A DNA stretch of 64,000 bases from JAIBAJ01 sp965284645 (GCA_965284645.1 OZ260106.1:1116001-1180000); one strand, 5' to 3'; numbered from the stretch's first letter, positions 23,544 to 33,833 are shown. The notes: generated by a model from the sequence alone, not told the origin. A program made the numbers and translations.

Positions 23544-24014
23544 CTAGTTTCCAAGGGTATACTTCTCCACCCCAACGCCAAATTTTCTCAAAAATTCAAC
23601 ACCTTCATCCACTTCTAGTCCTTTGTATTCGGCATAGGAATGGAGGAAGTAAACTTTTTTGATCCCCATAGTGTAAATGGTTCGTGCGCATGACAAGCAA
23701 GGAGAAAGGGTTACATACAAAGTTGCTCCTTCGAGGTTTACCTTGTTTTTTGCAGCATACAAAATGGCATTCTCTTCGGCATGAAGGGCAAGCGAACAAC
23801 TTCCTTTCCTGTCTCTAGCGCAACCTTGTCCTGGCCATTCTTCATCGCAATTGTGGGTGCCAGCGGGTGGACCATTATAACCTAAAGATACGATGCGGGT
23901 ATCTTTCGACAAAACCGCTCCAACTTTAATTTTAACGCAATGGGATTTTTGAGCCAGATTTTGGGCCAAATCCATATAAATATCATGAAAGCTCGGACGT
24001 TCTAATTTCAGCAC
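23544..24014 (-). CDS. deoxycytidylate (dCMP) deaminase family protein
   Basis: A 156-residue zinc deaminase converting dCMP to dUMP for thymidylate synthesis. The metal and proton-transfer motifs are clear: HAEENAILYAAK (His-Ala-Glu) and PCLSCARTIYTMG (PCxxC). The start MLKLERPSFHDIYMDLAQNL and the segment KVGAVLSKDTRIVSLGYNG match the ComEB/dCMP deaminase family. It begins 3 bases after the TonB receptor stop, so the two are likely co-transcribed, although their functions are unrelated. Confidence 0.9.
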   Translation of the reverse strand: MLKLERPSFHDIYMDLAQNLAQKSHCVKIKVGAVLSKDTRIVSLGYNGPPAGTHNCDEEWPGQGCARDRKGSCSLALHAEENAILYAAKNKVNLEGATLYVTLSPCLSCARTIYTMGIKKVYFLHSYAEYKGLEVDEGVEFLRKFGVGVEKYTLGN

Positions 24015-24017
24015 AGC

Positions 24018-26930
24018 TTATTTCTTTTTCTTTTTAAACATTTCAGGTCCCATATCCAAAAGTACACTGAAATAAACCAATCTTCCTACATAAGGTCCGC
24101 CAAATACTTGCAATTGTTTGTTATCGAACATTTTTCCAACCCTTTCGCCAAATGATAAATGGTTGTTGCTGAAATAAGGAACAAATCCGAATAGGTTCGA
24201 CGCACCTAATTTAAAGGTACAATAGAATTTTGGCACTCTATAGTTGATTTGGGCATCTACCATATCGTACGAAGGAATTTCGCCGGTAAACTGCGGAGAA
24301 CCTTCGAATCGGAATCCTTGGATCCATTTATAATTGATACTGAAACCGAAGTTTTTAATGTCGCGACCGCTAAACGAAAGGTTGTATTTATGTTGTGGGG
24401 TATTGAAGGCCGGAATCAAAGGGTCTTCGCTACCATTGCGGTTTAAGACATTCCAAGAATAGTTACCTCCGATGTTGTATTGTTTGAAAAAATAATTGAT
24501 TCCGATAGACGCCCCGTAGGTATAAACAATATCAGCAGAATTGGATGCAATACGGTAAGCTTGAATAGACAAAGGTTGACCGTTTTCGTCCAATTCTGAT
24601 TCCAGTCCAATTTTATAGCCGATAAAATCCTTGTACCAGCTAAAATAGGCCGAACCATCTACATACACATGGTTCCAAAGTGTAGAGCGGTATCCAACCT
24701 CAAAGGTTTTAACTTTTTCAGGACGAATTGGTTGAACATTGAAATAGTCCAAACTATCCATAGCCTGTGTGCCTGCTCCTGCCAAAAGGAAATTATTATA
24801 CGACTCAACCGTAACCAAGGAGTCGCGGCCATCAATATTTCCTAGAAGGATGGCGCGTCCAACGTTATAATACAGGTATTGGTCGGCCAAGGTAGGATTT
24901 CGGATACCCGCAGAAAAGGAGGCCCTGAAAGTATGGTTTACGTAAGGATTATACACGGCTGAAACTGCTGGCGAAAACAAATAATTGAAGTTCTGGTTTT
25001 TGTCCATCCGAATGGTTGCATTCAGCTTCAACTTTTCTTTAGCAATCTTTTTCTCCAAGCCTAGATAAATGCCAAATTGGTAATTGGTGATTTTTCGATA
25101 ATCATACACGGTATCGGTTGGATTTCCATTGGCATCTTTGTTAATCGAACTAATCTGCAGGGTATCGCTAAAGATAGTCCCATGCGACATCGGGGTGTAC
25201 AATCGCCCTTCGGCACCAGCGGTTATATCGATCCATTTGCCTGGACTTAATTTATATTCCCCATGGATATGGTACAAAGCAGATTTGTCGAAAAGTCGGG
25301 CACCGCGGTAAGGTCCGTTAAAATAGGTGCTTTTGATTTTGTTGTAAGCCGAATCAAATCGGGCCGTTCCGGGTTGGAAAAAGGAAAAAGTACCTTTGAT
25401 CGGATTGGCGCTATCAGCAACGGCTCGGGCCATATCATGGTAAACTAGGATAGAATCTCTATAGCCAGCCAAAATAGCTTGGGCCAAAGTGGTATCGAAT
25501 GGATTGCCCGGACTTAAGGTTGGGAAGCCAGGGAAACCTTTGATACGGTTGGAAATGTTTTGGGCCCAATAAGTGGCATAATCAACACTCCAGTTGAAAT
25601 TGTTTTTGGCCGAATCTTGCAAGGCAAAGGCTGTTGAAACGGCATCAAAGCTTTTTCCTGCATCTTCGTTTGTGGCATAAAAGCGGATAAAGAACTTGCC
25701 TTCTTGCTTAATTTCCAACTTGTTTTGGAAGAATAAAATATCTTTCAAATTATAGCGATTGTCGCCTTGGTAAACGGTTGTACCATAGCCAAAATTCGAG
25801 GCAGCAATCACTTCTACTTTCTCGGTAGGTTTGAAGTGCAAGGCAATATTTGCTTTAAGGTTTTTGGTATTATAATCTACCAAGTCTTTTTCCCAATACC
25901 CCGTGCGGTGAAAGAGATAAAGTCCAGGGTAATTGAACTGATTCGAACGAGAGGTGTAGTTGTTGTATTGGCTGGTTAAGTTTTCGTCGCCATACCGGTT
26001 TACAGCATCATATCCACCAGGATTGTTTTTCCCAACCATGCTATTGATGGTAGGATCGGCATTGGTGGCTTCCCAATCGTAGGCTTGAAACCAAAACAGG
26101 TTGAGTTTATAGCCAAACACATCCCTGCCTTTTTTGTTTTGAAATGCTTGGGCCCAACGAAAGGCTGTTTCAACCAAATTTCTTTCCCCAACCTTCATTT
26201 GAAACTGCAAACCAGGCAAGGTAAAAGGACTTTTCGTAGTCATACTAATAACCCCATTGAAGGCATTTGGACCATAAAAGGCCGAGCTGGCACCCACAAT
26301 CAAGTCTGCCTTCAATACATCCAATTCAGAAGCGCCAAGGAAGTTTCCTAAGGAGAAGTTTAGTCCCGGGCTTTGGTTGTCCACCCCATCAATAATTTGT
26401 AGGGAGCGAACCGGGGATGTACTGTTAAATCCACGGGTGTTGATGACTTTAAAACCCAAGCTGGCAGAGGTTAAATCTACCCCTTTCAGATTTCCAAGAC
26501 CTTCGTAAAAATTGGCTGCCGGAGTTTCCTTGATTGAAATCAAATCCATACTTTCAACAGTCAAGGGTGCTTGTTTTTGTTTTTCCGAAATACGCACCTC
26601 GTAAACAACAGCTTCCTTTAAAACCGTTTCATTGGTTTTGAGGTTTAGTTTTATCGGAGCATTGGCATCTTTAACTTCCAATTCTTGGGTGAGGTAACCG
26701 ATAAAGGAAACCGAAAGTGTTACAGGCAGTTTACGGTCTAGCTTTAAATCGAAATTTCCATCGAAATCTGTTACAGTGCCAACGGTGGTTCCTTTAATCA
26801 CTACGGTTGCTCCCACCAAGGGCTCGCCGTTTTTATCGTCTTTGATGGTTCCCTTCAATACTTGTTGGGCAAACGAGGAGCCTAAAAGCAAACAAAAAAA
26901 CAGGGTAAATAGGATTCTGGTAAACTTCAT
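24018..26930 (-). CDS. TonB-dependent outer membrane receptor
   Basis: A 970-residue receptor: signal peptide (ending GSSFAQQ), a CarboxypepD_reg-like domain at about 23-110 (LKGTIKDDKNGEPLVGATVV), a plug domain (about 125-240, with NTRGFNSTSPVRSLQIIDGV) and a 22-strand-type barrel. The last residues are KKKK after LLDMGPEMF, so the usual terminal aromatic is followed by a basic tail. No SusD partner gene lies beside it, so a carbohydrate SusC role is not indicated; siderophore, peptide or other ligand is open. A plausible promoter lies at 26982-27011. Confidence 0.88.
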   Translation of the reverse strand: MKFTRILFTLFFCLLLGSSFAQQVLKGTIKDDKNGEPLVGATVVIKGTTVGTVTDFDGNFDLKLDRKLPVTLSVSFIGYLTQELEVKDANAPIKLNLKTNETVLKEAVVYEVRISEKQKQAPLTVESMDLISIKETPAANFYEGLGNLKGVDLTSASLGFKVINTRGFNSTSPVRSLQIIDGVDNQSPGLNFSLGNFLGASELDVLKADLIVGASSAFYGPNAFNGVISMTTKSPFTLPGLQFQMKVGERNLVETAFRWAQAFQNKKGRDVFGYKLNLFWFQAYDWEATNADPTINSMVGKNNPGGYDAVNRYGDENLTSQYNNYTSRSNQFNYPGLYLFHRTGYWEKDLVDYNTKNLKANIALHFKPTEKVEVIAASNFGYGTTVYQGDNRYNLKDILFFQNKLEIKQEGKFFIRFYATNEDAGKSFDAVSTAFALQDSAKNNFNWSVDYATYWAQNISNRIKGFPGFPTLSPGNPFDTTLAQAILAGYRDSILVYHDMARAVADSANPIKGTFSFFQPGTARFDSAYNKIKSTYFNGPYRGARLFDKSALYHIHGEYKLSPGKWIDITAGAEGRLYTPMSHGTIFSDTLQISSINKDANGNPTDTVYDYRKITNYQFGIYLGLEKKIAKEKLKLNATIRMDKNQNFNYLFSPAVSAVYNPYVNHTFRASFSAGIRNPTLADQYLYYNVGRAILLGNIDGRDSLVTVESYNNFLLAGAGTQAMDSLDYFNVQPIRPEKVKTFEVGYRSTLWNHVYVDGSAYFSWYKDFIGYKIGLESELDENGQPLSIQAYRIASNSADIVYTYGASIGINYFFKQYNIGGNYSWNVLNRNGSEDPLIPAFNTPQHKYNLSFSGRDIKNFGFSINYKWIQGFRFEGSPQFTGEIPSYDMVDAQINYRVPKFYCTFKLGASNLFGFVPYFSNNHLSFGERVGKMFDNKQLQVFGGPYVGRLVYFSVLLDMGPEMFKKKKK

Positions 26931-26981
26931 ATCGTGGTTTCGAAGTGGCGAAAATGTGAAAAAAAATTAAAATATAAGCCT

Positions 26982-27011
26982 GCAATGTAGGAATAAGCAA
27001 TGAAAAATCAA
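26982..27011 (-). promoter_or_regulatory. probable promoter of the TonB receptor gene
   Basis: On the minus strand TTG (27011-27009), a 19-base spacer and TACATTGC (26989-26982) fit the Bacteroidota -33/-7 pattern with one mismatch in the -7 element. It lies about 50 bases before the start codon. Confidence 0.4.
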
Positions 27012-27059
27012 GCGAAGATTTAAAACTTGAAGGGGAATTGTCAAAAAATCCTCCTCCTT

Positions 27060-27632
27060 TCAAGCCTTAAAGTAGGACTCAATTACCCTAGGGAAATGGG
27101 CATGTTCAAGCAACTGAACTTTGTGTGCAATGGCTTCTGGATCATCGGAAGGGAGGATGTTGCACGAAGCCTGAAAAATAATTTTTCCATCATCGTAAAT
27201 TTCATTGACTTCATGAATAGTGATACCCGTTTCGGATGCTCCGGCTTGCTTTACGGCTTGGTGAACATACATGCCATACATTCCTTTTCCGCCAAACTTC
27301 GGGAGTAGGGCAGGATGGATGTTGATGATTTTATGGGGATAAGCCTGTACCAAATAGGTTGGAATTTGCAATAAAAAACCAGCCAAAATGATGCCTTCAA
27401 TTTGATGAGTTTTTAAAGTCTCCAAAACAAATCCTGCATCCAACCAAGTTGATTTTGGGATGATTTTGGTAGGAACACCCTGTTTTTGGGCTCTTTCTAA
27501 AACCCCTGCTTCGGTTTTGTTGCTCACTACCAAAGCGATTTTAAGCTCGGGGTGCCCCTCGAAATAGTCCATGATTTTTTGCGTATTGCTGCCTCCTCCC
27601 GATGCAAAAATGGCCAAGTTTTTCAAGGTCAT
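27060..27632 (-). CDS. purN: phosphoribosylglycinamide formyltransferase
   Basis: Transfers a formyl group from 10-formyl-THF to GAR in purine synthesis. Visible family features: LAIFASGGGSN at the start, the catalytic Asn-His pair in INIHPALLPKFGGKGMYG, and the aspartate loop in GITIHEVNEIYDDGKIIFQ. At 190 residues it has normal length. Its ATG overlaps the stop of the RidA gene as TGATG, so the two are translationally coupled. Confidence 0.93.
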   Translation of the reverse strand: MTLKNLAIFASGGGSNTQKIMDYFEGHPELKIALVVSNKTEAGVLERAQKQGVPTKIIPKSTWLDAGFVLETLKTHQIEGIILAGFLLQIPTYLVQAYPHKIINIHPALLPKFGGKGMYGMYVHQAVKQAGASETGITIHEVNEIYDDGKIIFQASCNILPSDDPEAIAHKVQLLEHAHFPRVIESYFKA

Positions 27633-28048
27633 CAGATTTCAGCAATAACCTTTAACTCTATGGCAATTGGGGTTGGTAGACTTTTTATCTCCAAGGTGGT
27701 TCGGCAAGGCGGATTTTCTTTGAAATATTCAGCCCATAAACGGTTGTAAGTTGGGAAATCAGCCTTCATATTGGTAAGAAAAACGGTTACATCTATAATT
27801 TTGTCCCAACTACTGCCCGATTCTTCCAATATAGTGCGCACGTTTTTAAAAACCGAACGACATTCCGCTTCAATATCATATGCTTGAATATTTCCATTTG
27901 CATCGAGTACCAAACCCGGAATGGCATTCGTTCCCGCCTCGCGCGGACCTACCCCTGATAAAAATAAAAAATTGCCTACTCTTCGGGCATGCGGGTACAA
28001 GCCTACTGGTTTTGGAGCACGGTCGGTCGAAATGGAATGGTTTGACAT
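27632..28048 (-). CDS. RidA-family enamine/imine deaminase
   Basis: The ATG at 28048 (MSNHSISTDRAPKPVGLYPH) is chosen; the frame extends upstream but without family similarity. The 138-residue product has the YjgF/RidA fold with LFLSGVGPREAG, the VTVFLTNMKADFPTYN segment and the substrate-binding arginine in ENPPCRTTLEIKSLP. It matches the RidA subgroup related to 2-aminomuconate deaminases. Its coupling to purN suggests housekeeping clearance of reactive enamines, or simple co-expression. Confidence 0.88.
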   Translation of the reverse strand: MSNHSISTDRAPKPVGLYPHARRVGNFLFLSGVGPREAGTNAIPGLVLDANGNIQAYDIEAECRSVFKNVRTILEESGSSWDKIIDVTVFLTNMKADFPTYNRLWAEYFKENPPCRTTLEIKSLPTPIAIELKVIAEI

Positions 28049-28146
28049 GATGGAGCAAAAATATTGGAATTTTTGGGTTAAAAGAAAGAGATTGAAGATT
28101 CCAAACAAGAAATTCTGGCTTACTTTGCAGCTTCTTACAATCCAAT

Positions 28147-28809
28147 ATGTTACAAGCCTCCACCCTCCAATTTTTAGCCGATTTAAAGGAAAATAACCAT
28201 AAAGACTGGTTTCAGGAAAACCGCAAAGCCTATGAAACGGCAAAAACAGATTTCTTGAATTTTATGGATGGTGTATTGTCCGAACTTAGCAAAGCGGATC
28301 CAACTTTGAAAGGTATTGCCGCCAAAGAAACCATTTTTCGTATCAACAAGGATATCCGTTTTTCAAAAGATAAATCACCCTATAAAACCAATTTCGGCTC
28401 AGGCATTTCAAAAGAAGGTAAAAAGTTGCCTTTGGCTGGCTATTATGTTCATTTAGAGCCTGGTAAGTCTTTTTTGGCAGGCGGAGTGTATATGCCCGAA
28501 CCGGATAAACTCAAGATAATCCGCGAAGAGATTGCCTACGATAGTTCGGAATTGGATGCCATTTTCCAAAACAAAGCGTTTAATCGCTATTTCAAGGATT
28601 TCGATGTTTTTGATAAACTGGCCAATGCCCCAAAAGGCTTCGATAAGGACCATCCTAAATTGGAATGGCTAAAACAGAAAAGTTTTATCGTGAGCGCCTC
28701 TATTACCGACAAGGATTTGACCTCCCCAAAAGCCTTGGAATTGGCTGCAAATCAATTAAAAGCAATCGTGCCGTTGGTTAATTATATCAACAAAGTGTTG
28801 GGAAAATAG
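28147..28809 (+). CDS. DUF2461 domain protein (TIGR02453 family)
   Basis: A 220-residue cytosolic protein that matches DUF2461 along its whole length: FLADLKENNHKDWFQENRKA at the start, then KETIFRINKDIRFSKDKSPY, NFGSGISKEGKK and YYVHLEPGKSFLAGGVYMPE. The family is widespread and uncharacterised. It diverges from the RidA gene, the two starts being about 100 bases apart. Confidence 0.9.
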   Translation: MLQASTLQFLADLKENNHKDWFQENRKAYETAKTDFLNFMDGVLSELSKADPTLKGIAAKETIFRINKDIRFSKDKSPYKTNFGSGISKEGKKLPLAGYYVHLEPGKSFLAGGVYMPEPDKLKIIREEIAYDSSELDAIFQNKAFNRYFKDFDVFDKLANAPKGFDKDHPKLEWLKQKSFIVSASITDKDLTSPKALELAANQLKAIVPLVNYINKVLGK

Positions 28810-28924
28810 ATGGCCCTTCATTGGCCTAAAACCCAAATTTAAGGGGAGCAGGCTGGTTGTTCTGGCTTAATTTTTTTGGCGACTACTTTCATATTTCTCT
28901 TTTTTAAAATCAGGTAGTTTATTT

Positions 28925-29085
28925 GGCGGGCTCCATTCGCCACAACCATTTACCCCTGATTTTCAGTTTCGAAGAGGGCGAATGGTCGGGCTATTCGTTT
29001 CTAGTCCTCGGTCTGCTCCGTGCCTCCGCATCCCTGTGGGCTATCCACTGCTATCCCTTCCCGGGTCCTCCGTGTCCGGTTGTTG
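28925..29085 (+). repeat. family A structured repeat, copy A5
   Basis: Starts GGCGGGCTCCATTCGCC; here the outer stem is CCATTCGCC / GGCGAATGG and pairs fully, unlike the related copies A3 and A6. The core is subtype II: CTAGTCCTCGGTCTGCTCCG, CCGCATCCCTGTGG, GGGCTATCCACTGCTATCCC, CCCGGG. It lies between the DUF2461 and tatC genes. Confidence 0.87.
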
Positions 29086-29110
29086 GTGGTTTACGACCCT
29101 TTTCACCTTT

Positions 29111-29186
29111 AATACCAATATAAAAGCTGTTTAGGAAAATTATTGCGGAGCATAATTGGACTATTACAGATTTATAATCGGTATTA
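29111..29186 (+). mobile_element. M3 MITE-like element, short copy
   Basis: AATACCAATATAAAAGCTGT ... GACTATTACAGATTTATAATCGGTATTA. Some 70 bases are almost identical to the right part of the copy at 35406. The ends are inverted (AATACC / GGTATT). The following 29187-29486 shows no gene I can support. Confidence 0.7.
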
Positions 29187-29486
29187 TTTAGCAGTTGGAG
29201 GATTTTTTTCGAATAACTTCCTCGGGTTTAGGTTACTCTCACCTAGGTTTAAAATAAGGCTTATAGCTTCTCATACCTTTATGTATTTCTCGTGCCTAAT
29301 CTTTGGCTTTAAGGCAGAATTTGGGTTCCCTCAAAATTTTCCCGAAAACCCTACCAACACTTGTCTCAATACCGTGTTTAAAATTTCTAGTGAAAATTTA
29401 GGGTTAAAATTAGGCTATGAAATTTTTGTTTAAAAAGTTGCCCCTTAATTCACGTTCTTTGCACCCGCATTTTTCCAAGCTAAACC

Positions 29487-30284
29487 ATGGCTGAAATTCC
29501 AGAAAAAGAAATGTCCTTCCTTGACCATCTTGAAGAATTAAGGTGGCATTTGGTGCGCTCTGCCCTCTTGGTTATGACTGTGATGTTGGTGCTTTTTTTC
29601 AATAAGGAATTTGTTTTTGATACGGTTATTTTAGGACCAACAAAATCCGATTTCCTGACTTATCGCTGGTTCTGTAAATTGGGAGAATGGATAAATGCCC
29701 AAGATGTACTTTGTTTTGGTAAACTTCCCATGAAGTTAATTTCTACCAATATGAGCGGACAATTCACAACCCATGTTTGGGTGTCTTTTATCGGTGGATT
29801 GATCGTTTCATTTCCCTACGTATTTTGGGAATTATGGCGTTTTGTTAAGCCCGGATTGTATGAAAAGGAACAACGGTATACCCGAGGAATTGTGTTTTAT
29901 GCTTCCATTTTGTTCGCCTCGGGGGTTTTGTTTGGTTATTACCTCATAGCGCCCCTCTCTGTTAATTTTTTGGGCGGTTATCAAGTGAGTGCGGATGTGT
30001 TCAACACCATCGACCTAAATTCCTACATCAGCACCGTTACAACCCTTACTTTGGCTACAGGTGCAACCTTTGAAATGCCGATTTTGGTTTATTTTCTTAC
30101 CAAAATTGGATTGATTGGACCAGCCTTTCTTCGTACCTATCGTCGCCATGCCATTGTGGTTTTACTCATCATTGCAGCCATCATCACCCCGCCTGATGTT
30201 ATATCTCAAGTTATTGTTACGCTGCCCTTGTTGGTGCTTTACGAGCTGAGTATCTTAATTGCTGCCCGGGTCGAAAAAAAATAA
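29487..30284 (+). CDS. tatC: Sec-independent protein translocase subunit TatC
   Basis: Core receptor of the twin-arginine pathway. The 265-residue protein has the typical start (EKEMSFLDHLEELRWHLVRS), six membrane segments, and the conserved FPYVFWELWRFVKPGLYEKEQ and TPPDVISQVIVTLPLLVLYE. The first periplasmic loop (about residues 45-100) is larger than in proteobacterial TatC, as is usual in Bacteroidota. No TatA gene is adjacent. Confidence 0.93.
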   Translation: MAEIPEKEMSFLDHLEELRWHLVRSALLVMTVMLVLFFNKEFVFDTVILGPTKSDFLTYRWFCKLGEWINAQDVLCFGKLPMKLISTNMSGQFTTHVWVSFIGGLIVSFPYVFWELWRFVKPGLYEKEQRYTRGIVFYASILFASGVLFGYYLIAPLSVNFLGGYQVSADVFNTIDLNSYISTVTTLTLATGATFEMPILVYFLTKIGLIGPAFLRTYRRHAIVVLLIIAAIITPPDVISQVIVTLPLLVLYELSILIAARVEKK

Positions 30285-30461
30285 AACCACCGATTTCTTG
30301 ATTCAAAAGTAAGGGTTCAAACTAGCCTTCCACCAAAGTTGTTTTCTACCTTTTTCAATCGATTGAAATAAACTTTTTTGAAAGGCAAAGATTTTCGCGT
30401 TGTTTTAATTTCAACCTGCATTCCATTCCAATTCCAGCAGAGTATCTTACACCAATATTCC

Positions 30462-30469
30462 TATCTTTG
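30462..30469 (+). promoter_or_regulatory. -7 element implying a near-leaderless icmF transcript
   Basis: TATCTTTG is a perfect TAnnTTTG match ending 6 bases before the ATG at 30476. Transcription would begin at or near the start codon. No clear -33 TTG is seen at the right distance. Confidence 0.4.
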
Positions 30470-30475
30470 CCCTTA

Positions 30476-33400
30476 ATGGAATCCACTGTTTACCAACCCC
30501 AGAATAAAATACGTATCGTTACTGCGGCCTCACTATTCGATGGCCATGATGCCGCCATTAATATCATGCGCCGAATTATACAAAGTAGCGGTGCAGAGGT
30601 TATCCACTTGGGCCACGACCGCTCTGTTAAGGAAATTGTCGATTGTGCCATTCAAGAAGATGTTCAGGCCATTGCAATCACCAGCTATCAAGGGGGGCAT
30701 GTGGAGTTTTTCAAATACATGTTCGATCTTTTGAAAGAGCAAGGGGCCAGTCACATTAAAATTTTTGGCGGAGGAGGTGGAACTATTTTGCCAACCGAGA
30801 TTCAAGAACTTCACCAATATGGGATTACACGAATATATTCGCCTGATGATGGTCGTTCGCTTGGTTTGCAAGGGATGATCAATGATTTATTGCGAACCTG
30901 TGATTTTCCCACCGGTTTCTATCTGAATGGGGAAGCACAACACCTTTCAAAAAAAGACAAAAAATCCATTGCTAAACTTATTTCTGCGGCAGAAAATAAT
31001 CATACTGAATTCGAACGGGTTTTTCAAGCAGTCAATTCCACCAGCAACCAAGTGGCCATTCTAGGCATCACCGGAACTGGTGGGGCTGGAAAGTCTTCCT
31101 TGGTAGACGAGTTGGTAAGACGTTATTTGCTCGATTTTAAAGACAAAACAATTGCTATCATTTCAGTTGATCCTTCGAAAAGGAAAACCGGTGGAGCGTT
31201 GCTTGGGGATAGAATCCGTATGAATGCCATCAATAATGATCGGGTTTATATGCGTTCCTTGGCCACTCGTCAAAGCAACCTGGCCTTATCAAAATATGTG
31301 AAAGATGCTGTGGATATCGTGAAAGCTGCTGGTTTTGACTTGGTCATTCTTGAAACTTCAGGAATCGGCCAAAGCGACACTGAAATTCTCGAGCATAGCG
31401 ATGTTTCCTTGTATGTAATGACCCCCGAATATGGTGCTGCAACCCAACTCGAAAAAATCGATATGCTTGATTTTGCCGATGTGATTGCCCTGAATAAATT
31501 TGATAAAAGAGGGGCCTTGGATGCTTTACGGGATGTAAAAAAACAATACAAACGCAATCACCAATTATGGGAAACCCCAGATGAGGACCTTCCTGTTTTT
31601 GGAACCATCGCCTCCCAATTTAACGACCCCGGCATGAACAGGCTCTATGTAGCTGTTATGCAAACCATCGCCAAGAAAACCGGTATCGATTTCCATTCGA
31701 ATTTCCATATTACCAACGAAATGTCCGAGAAGGTTTTCATTATTCCACCAAGTAGAACCCGTTACCTCAGTGAAATTTCAGAGAACAACCGAAATTATGA
31801 TGCCTGGGTTTCCCAACAGGTAGAAATTCAACACCAATTGGAAGGACTGGAAACAGCCCTTAGCCTCCTAAAATCGGAAGAAGCCAAAAAGGCATTGGAT
31901 CAAGCATTTGAAGAGCTTTCTAGGAAATTCGATCCAGAAAACAGACACCTCATAGCAGAATTACCGAAGAAAATACAGAACTACCGAAATGAGTTCTTTG
32001 TCTTTAAAGTAAGGGATAAGGAAATTAAAATCAAAACCCATTCAGAAAGCTTATCCCATTTGCAAATTCCAAAAGTGGCCACACCAAAATACAGGTCTAA
32101 GGCAGATCAGTTGAGATGGGTGCTCCAAGAGAATTTCCCTGGAGAATTTCCTTATACTGCCGGGGTATTTCCTTTCAAACGAGAAGGTGAAGACCCCACC
32201 CGTATGTTTGCTGGCGAAGGAGGACCAGAACGCACCAACAAACGTTTCCATTATGTTTCAAAGGGTTTACCTGCAAAAAGGCTTTCTACTGCATTTGATT
32301 CGGTTACGCTTTATGGTCACGATCCTGATTTTCGTCCGGATATTTATGGGAAAATTGGGAATAGTGGTGTTTCTATTTGCTGTTTAGATGATGCCAAAAA
32401 ACTTTACAGTGGGTTTAATTTGGCGGATCCTCGCACCTCGGTTTCAATGACAATTAATGGTCCTGCCGCCATGTTATCCGCCTTTTTCATGAATGCGGCA
32501 ATTGATCAACAATGCGAATTGTATATCAAAGAAAATGGTTTGGAAGCAGAGGTTGAATCTAAAATCCAAGCCCTCTATCAAGGTAAAATCAGACCGAAAT
32601 ACCAAGGCGAAATTCCAGATGGAAATGATGGCTTAGGATTGCTTTTGTTAGGAGTTACTGGCGACCAAGTATTGCCAAAGGAGGTATATGAGAAAATTAA
32701 AGTTGACACCTTAGCGGCTGTAAGGGGAACGGTTCAAGCAGATATTTTGAAAGAAGACCAGGCTCAGAATACCTGCATTTTTAGCACCGAATTCTCGCTT
32801 AGGGTAATGGGCGATGTACAGGATTATTTTATCCGAAACAATGTCCGGAACTTTTACTCCGTGAGTATTTCTGGTTACCATATTGCCGAGGCTGGTGCCA
32901 ACCCAATTTCACAATTGGCCTTTACCTTGGCAAATGGATTTACCTATGTGGAATATTACTTGAGCCGTGGCATGGATGTCAATAAGTTTGCGCCAAACCT
33001 TTCTTTCTTTTTTAGCAATGGAATCGATCCTGAATATTCGGTCATTGGACGGGTTGCCAGAAGAATTTGGGCCAAGGCCATGAAGCTTCGGTACAAAGCC
33101 AATGAACGTAGCCAAATGTTGAAGTATCATATTCAAACCAGTGGCCGCAGTTTGCATGCACAGGAAATTGATTTCAACGACATTCGTACCACATTACAAG
33201 CTTTATACGCCATTTACGACAACTGTAATTCCCTGCATACCAATGCGTACGATGAAGCCATTACAACCCCAACTGAGGCATCTGTTCGCAGGGCCATGGC
33301 CATTCAGTTAATTATTAACCGCGAACTAGGTTTGGCGAAAAACGAGAACCCGCTGCAAGGTTCCTTTATTATCGAAGAACTCACTGATTTGGTAGAGGAG

Positions 33401-33823
33401 GCCGTATTGGCAGAGTTCGATCGGATTACCGAACGTGGCGGTGTTTTGGGAGCCATGGAAACCATGTACCAACGTGGCAAAATTCAAGAGGAATCCTTGT
33501 ATTATGAAACCCTAAAACATACCGGCGAATTCCCAATTATCGGTGTCAATACCTTTTTATCATCCCAAGGATCTCCAACCATTATTCCAAGTGAAGTAAT
33601 ACGGGCTACCGAAGAGGAAAAGCAGTATCAAATTGCCATGTTGGAAAACCTGCACCAACGGAATTCTGAAAAGGCTAAATCCTGCTTGGAAAGTCTTCAA
33701 ATGACGGCCATCCAGAACCAAAATATTTTCGAGAATTTGATGGAAACAGCTAAATATTGTTCCTTAGGCCAAATTACCAAAGCTTTGTTTGAAGTAGGCG
33801 GACAATACAGAAGAAATATGTAA
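30476..33823 (+). CDS. icmF: fused isobutyryl-CoA mutase (IcmF), B12-dependent
   Basis: A 1115-residue fusion that interconverts isobutyryl- and n-butyryl-CoA (or related acyl-CoAs) with adenosylcobalamin. The order is that of IcmF: B12-binding Rossmann domain at the N-terminus (FDGHDAAI with the cobalt-ligand His24), a MeaB-like G-protein chaperone domain from about 190 (GITGTGGAGKSSLVDEL P-loop, then SVDPSKRKTGGALLGDRIRM), and the substrate-binding mutase barrel (FPFKREGEDPTRMFAGEGG, SGYHIAEAGANPISQLAFTL). I use ATG 30476 rather than the upstream TTG, since the frame before it has no similarity. A methylmalonyl-CoA mutase would be two proteins and lack the inserted G domain. The exact acyl substrate cannot be read from sequence. 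Confidence 0.92.
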   Translation: MESTVYQPQNKIRIVTAASLFDGHDAAINIMRRIIQSSGAEVIHLGHDRSVKEIVDCAIQEDVQAIAITSYQGGHVEFFKYMFDLLKEQGASHIKIFGGGGGTILPTEIQELHQYGITRIYSPDDGRSLGLQGMINDLLRTCDFPTGFYLNGEAQHLSKKDKKSIAKLISAAENNHTEFERVFQAVNSTSNQVAILGITGTGGAGKSSLVDELVRRYLLDFKDKTIAIISVDPSKRKTGGALLGDRIRMNAINNDRVYMRSLATRQSNLALSKYVKDAVDIVKAAGFDLVILETSGIGQSDTEILEHSDVSLYVMTPEYGAATQLEKIDMLDFADVIALNKFDKRGALDALRDVKKQYKRNHQLWETPDEDLPVFGTIASQFNDPGMNRLYVAVMQTIAKKTGIDFHSNFHITNEMSEKVFIIPPSRTRYLSEISENNRNYDAWVSQQVEIQHQLEGLETALSLLKSEEAKKALDQAFEELSRKFDPENRHLIAELPKKIQNYRNEFFVFKVRDKEIKIKTHSESLSHLQIPKVATPKYRSKADQLRWVLQENFPGEFPYTAGVFPFKREGEDPTRMFAGEGGPERTNKRFHYVSKGLPAKRLSTAFDSVTLYGHDPDFRPDIYGKIGNSGVSICCLDDAKKLYSGFNLADPRTSVSMTINGPAAMLSAFFMNAAIDQQCELYIKENGLEAEVESKIQALYQGKIRPKYQGEIPDGNDGLGLLLLGVTGDQVLPKEVYEKIKVDTLAAVRGTVQADILKEDQAQNTCIFSTEFSLRVMGDVQDYFIRNNVRNFYSVSISGYHIAEAGANPISQLAFTLANGFTYVEYYLSRGMDVNKFAPNLSFFFSNGIDPEYSVIGRVARRIWAKAMKLRYKANERSQMLKYHIQTSGRSLHAQEIDFNDIRTTLQALYAIYDNCNSLHTNAYDEAITTPTEASVRRAMAIQLIINRELGLAKNENPLQGSFIIEELTDLVEEAVLAEFDRITERGGVLGAMETMYQRGKIQEESLYYETLKHTGEFPIIGVNTFLSSQGSPTIIPSEVIRATEEEKQYQIAMLENLHQRNSEKAKSCLESLQMTAIQNQNIFENLMETAKYCSLGQITKALFEVGGQYRRNM

Positions 33824-33833
33824 ACCCTTTTCC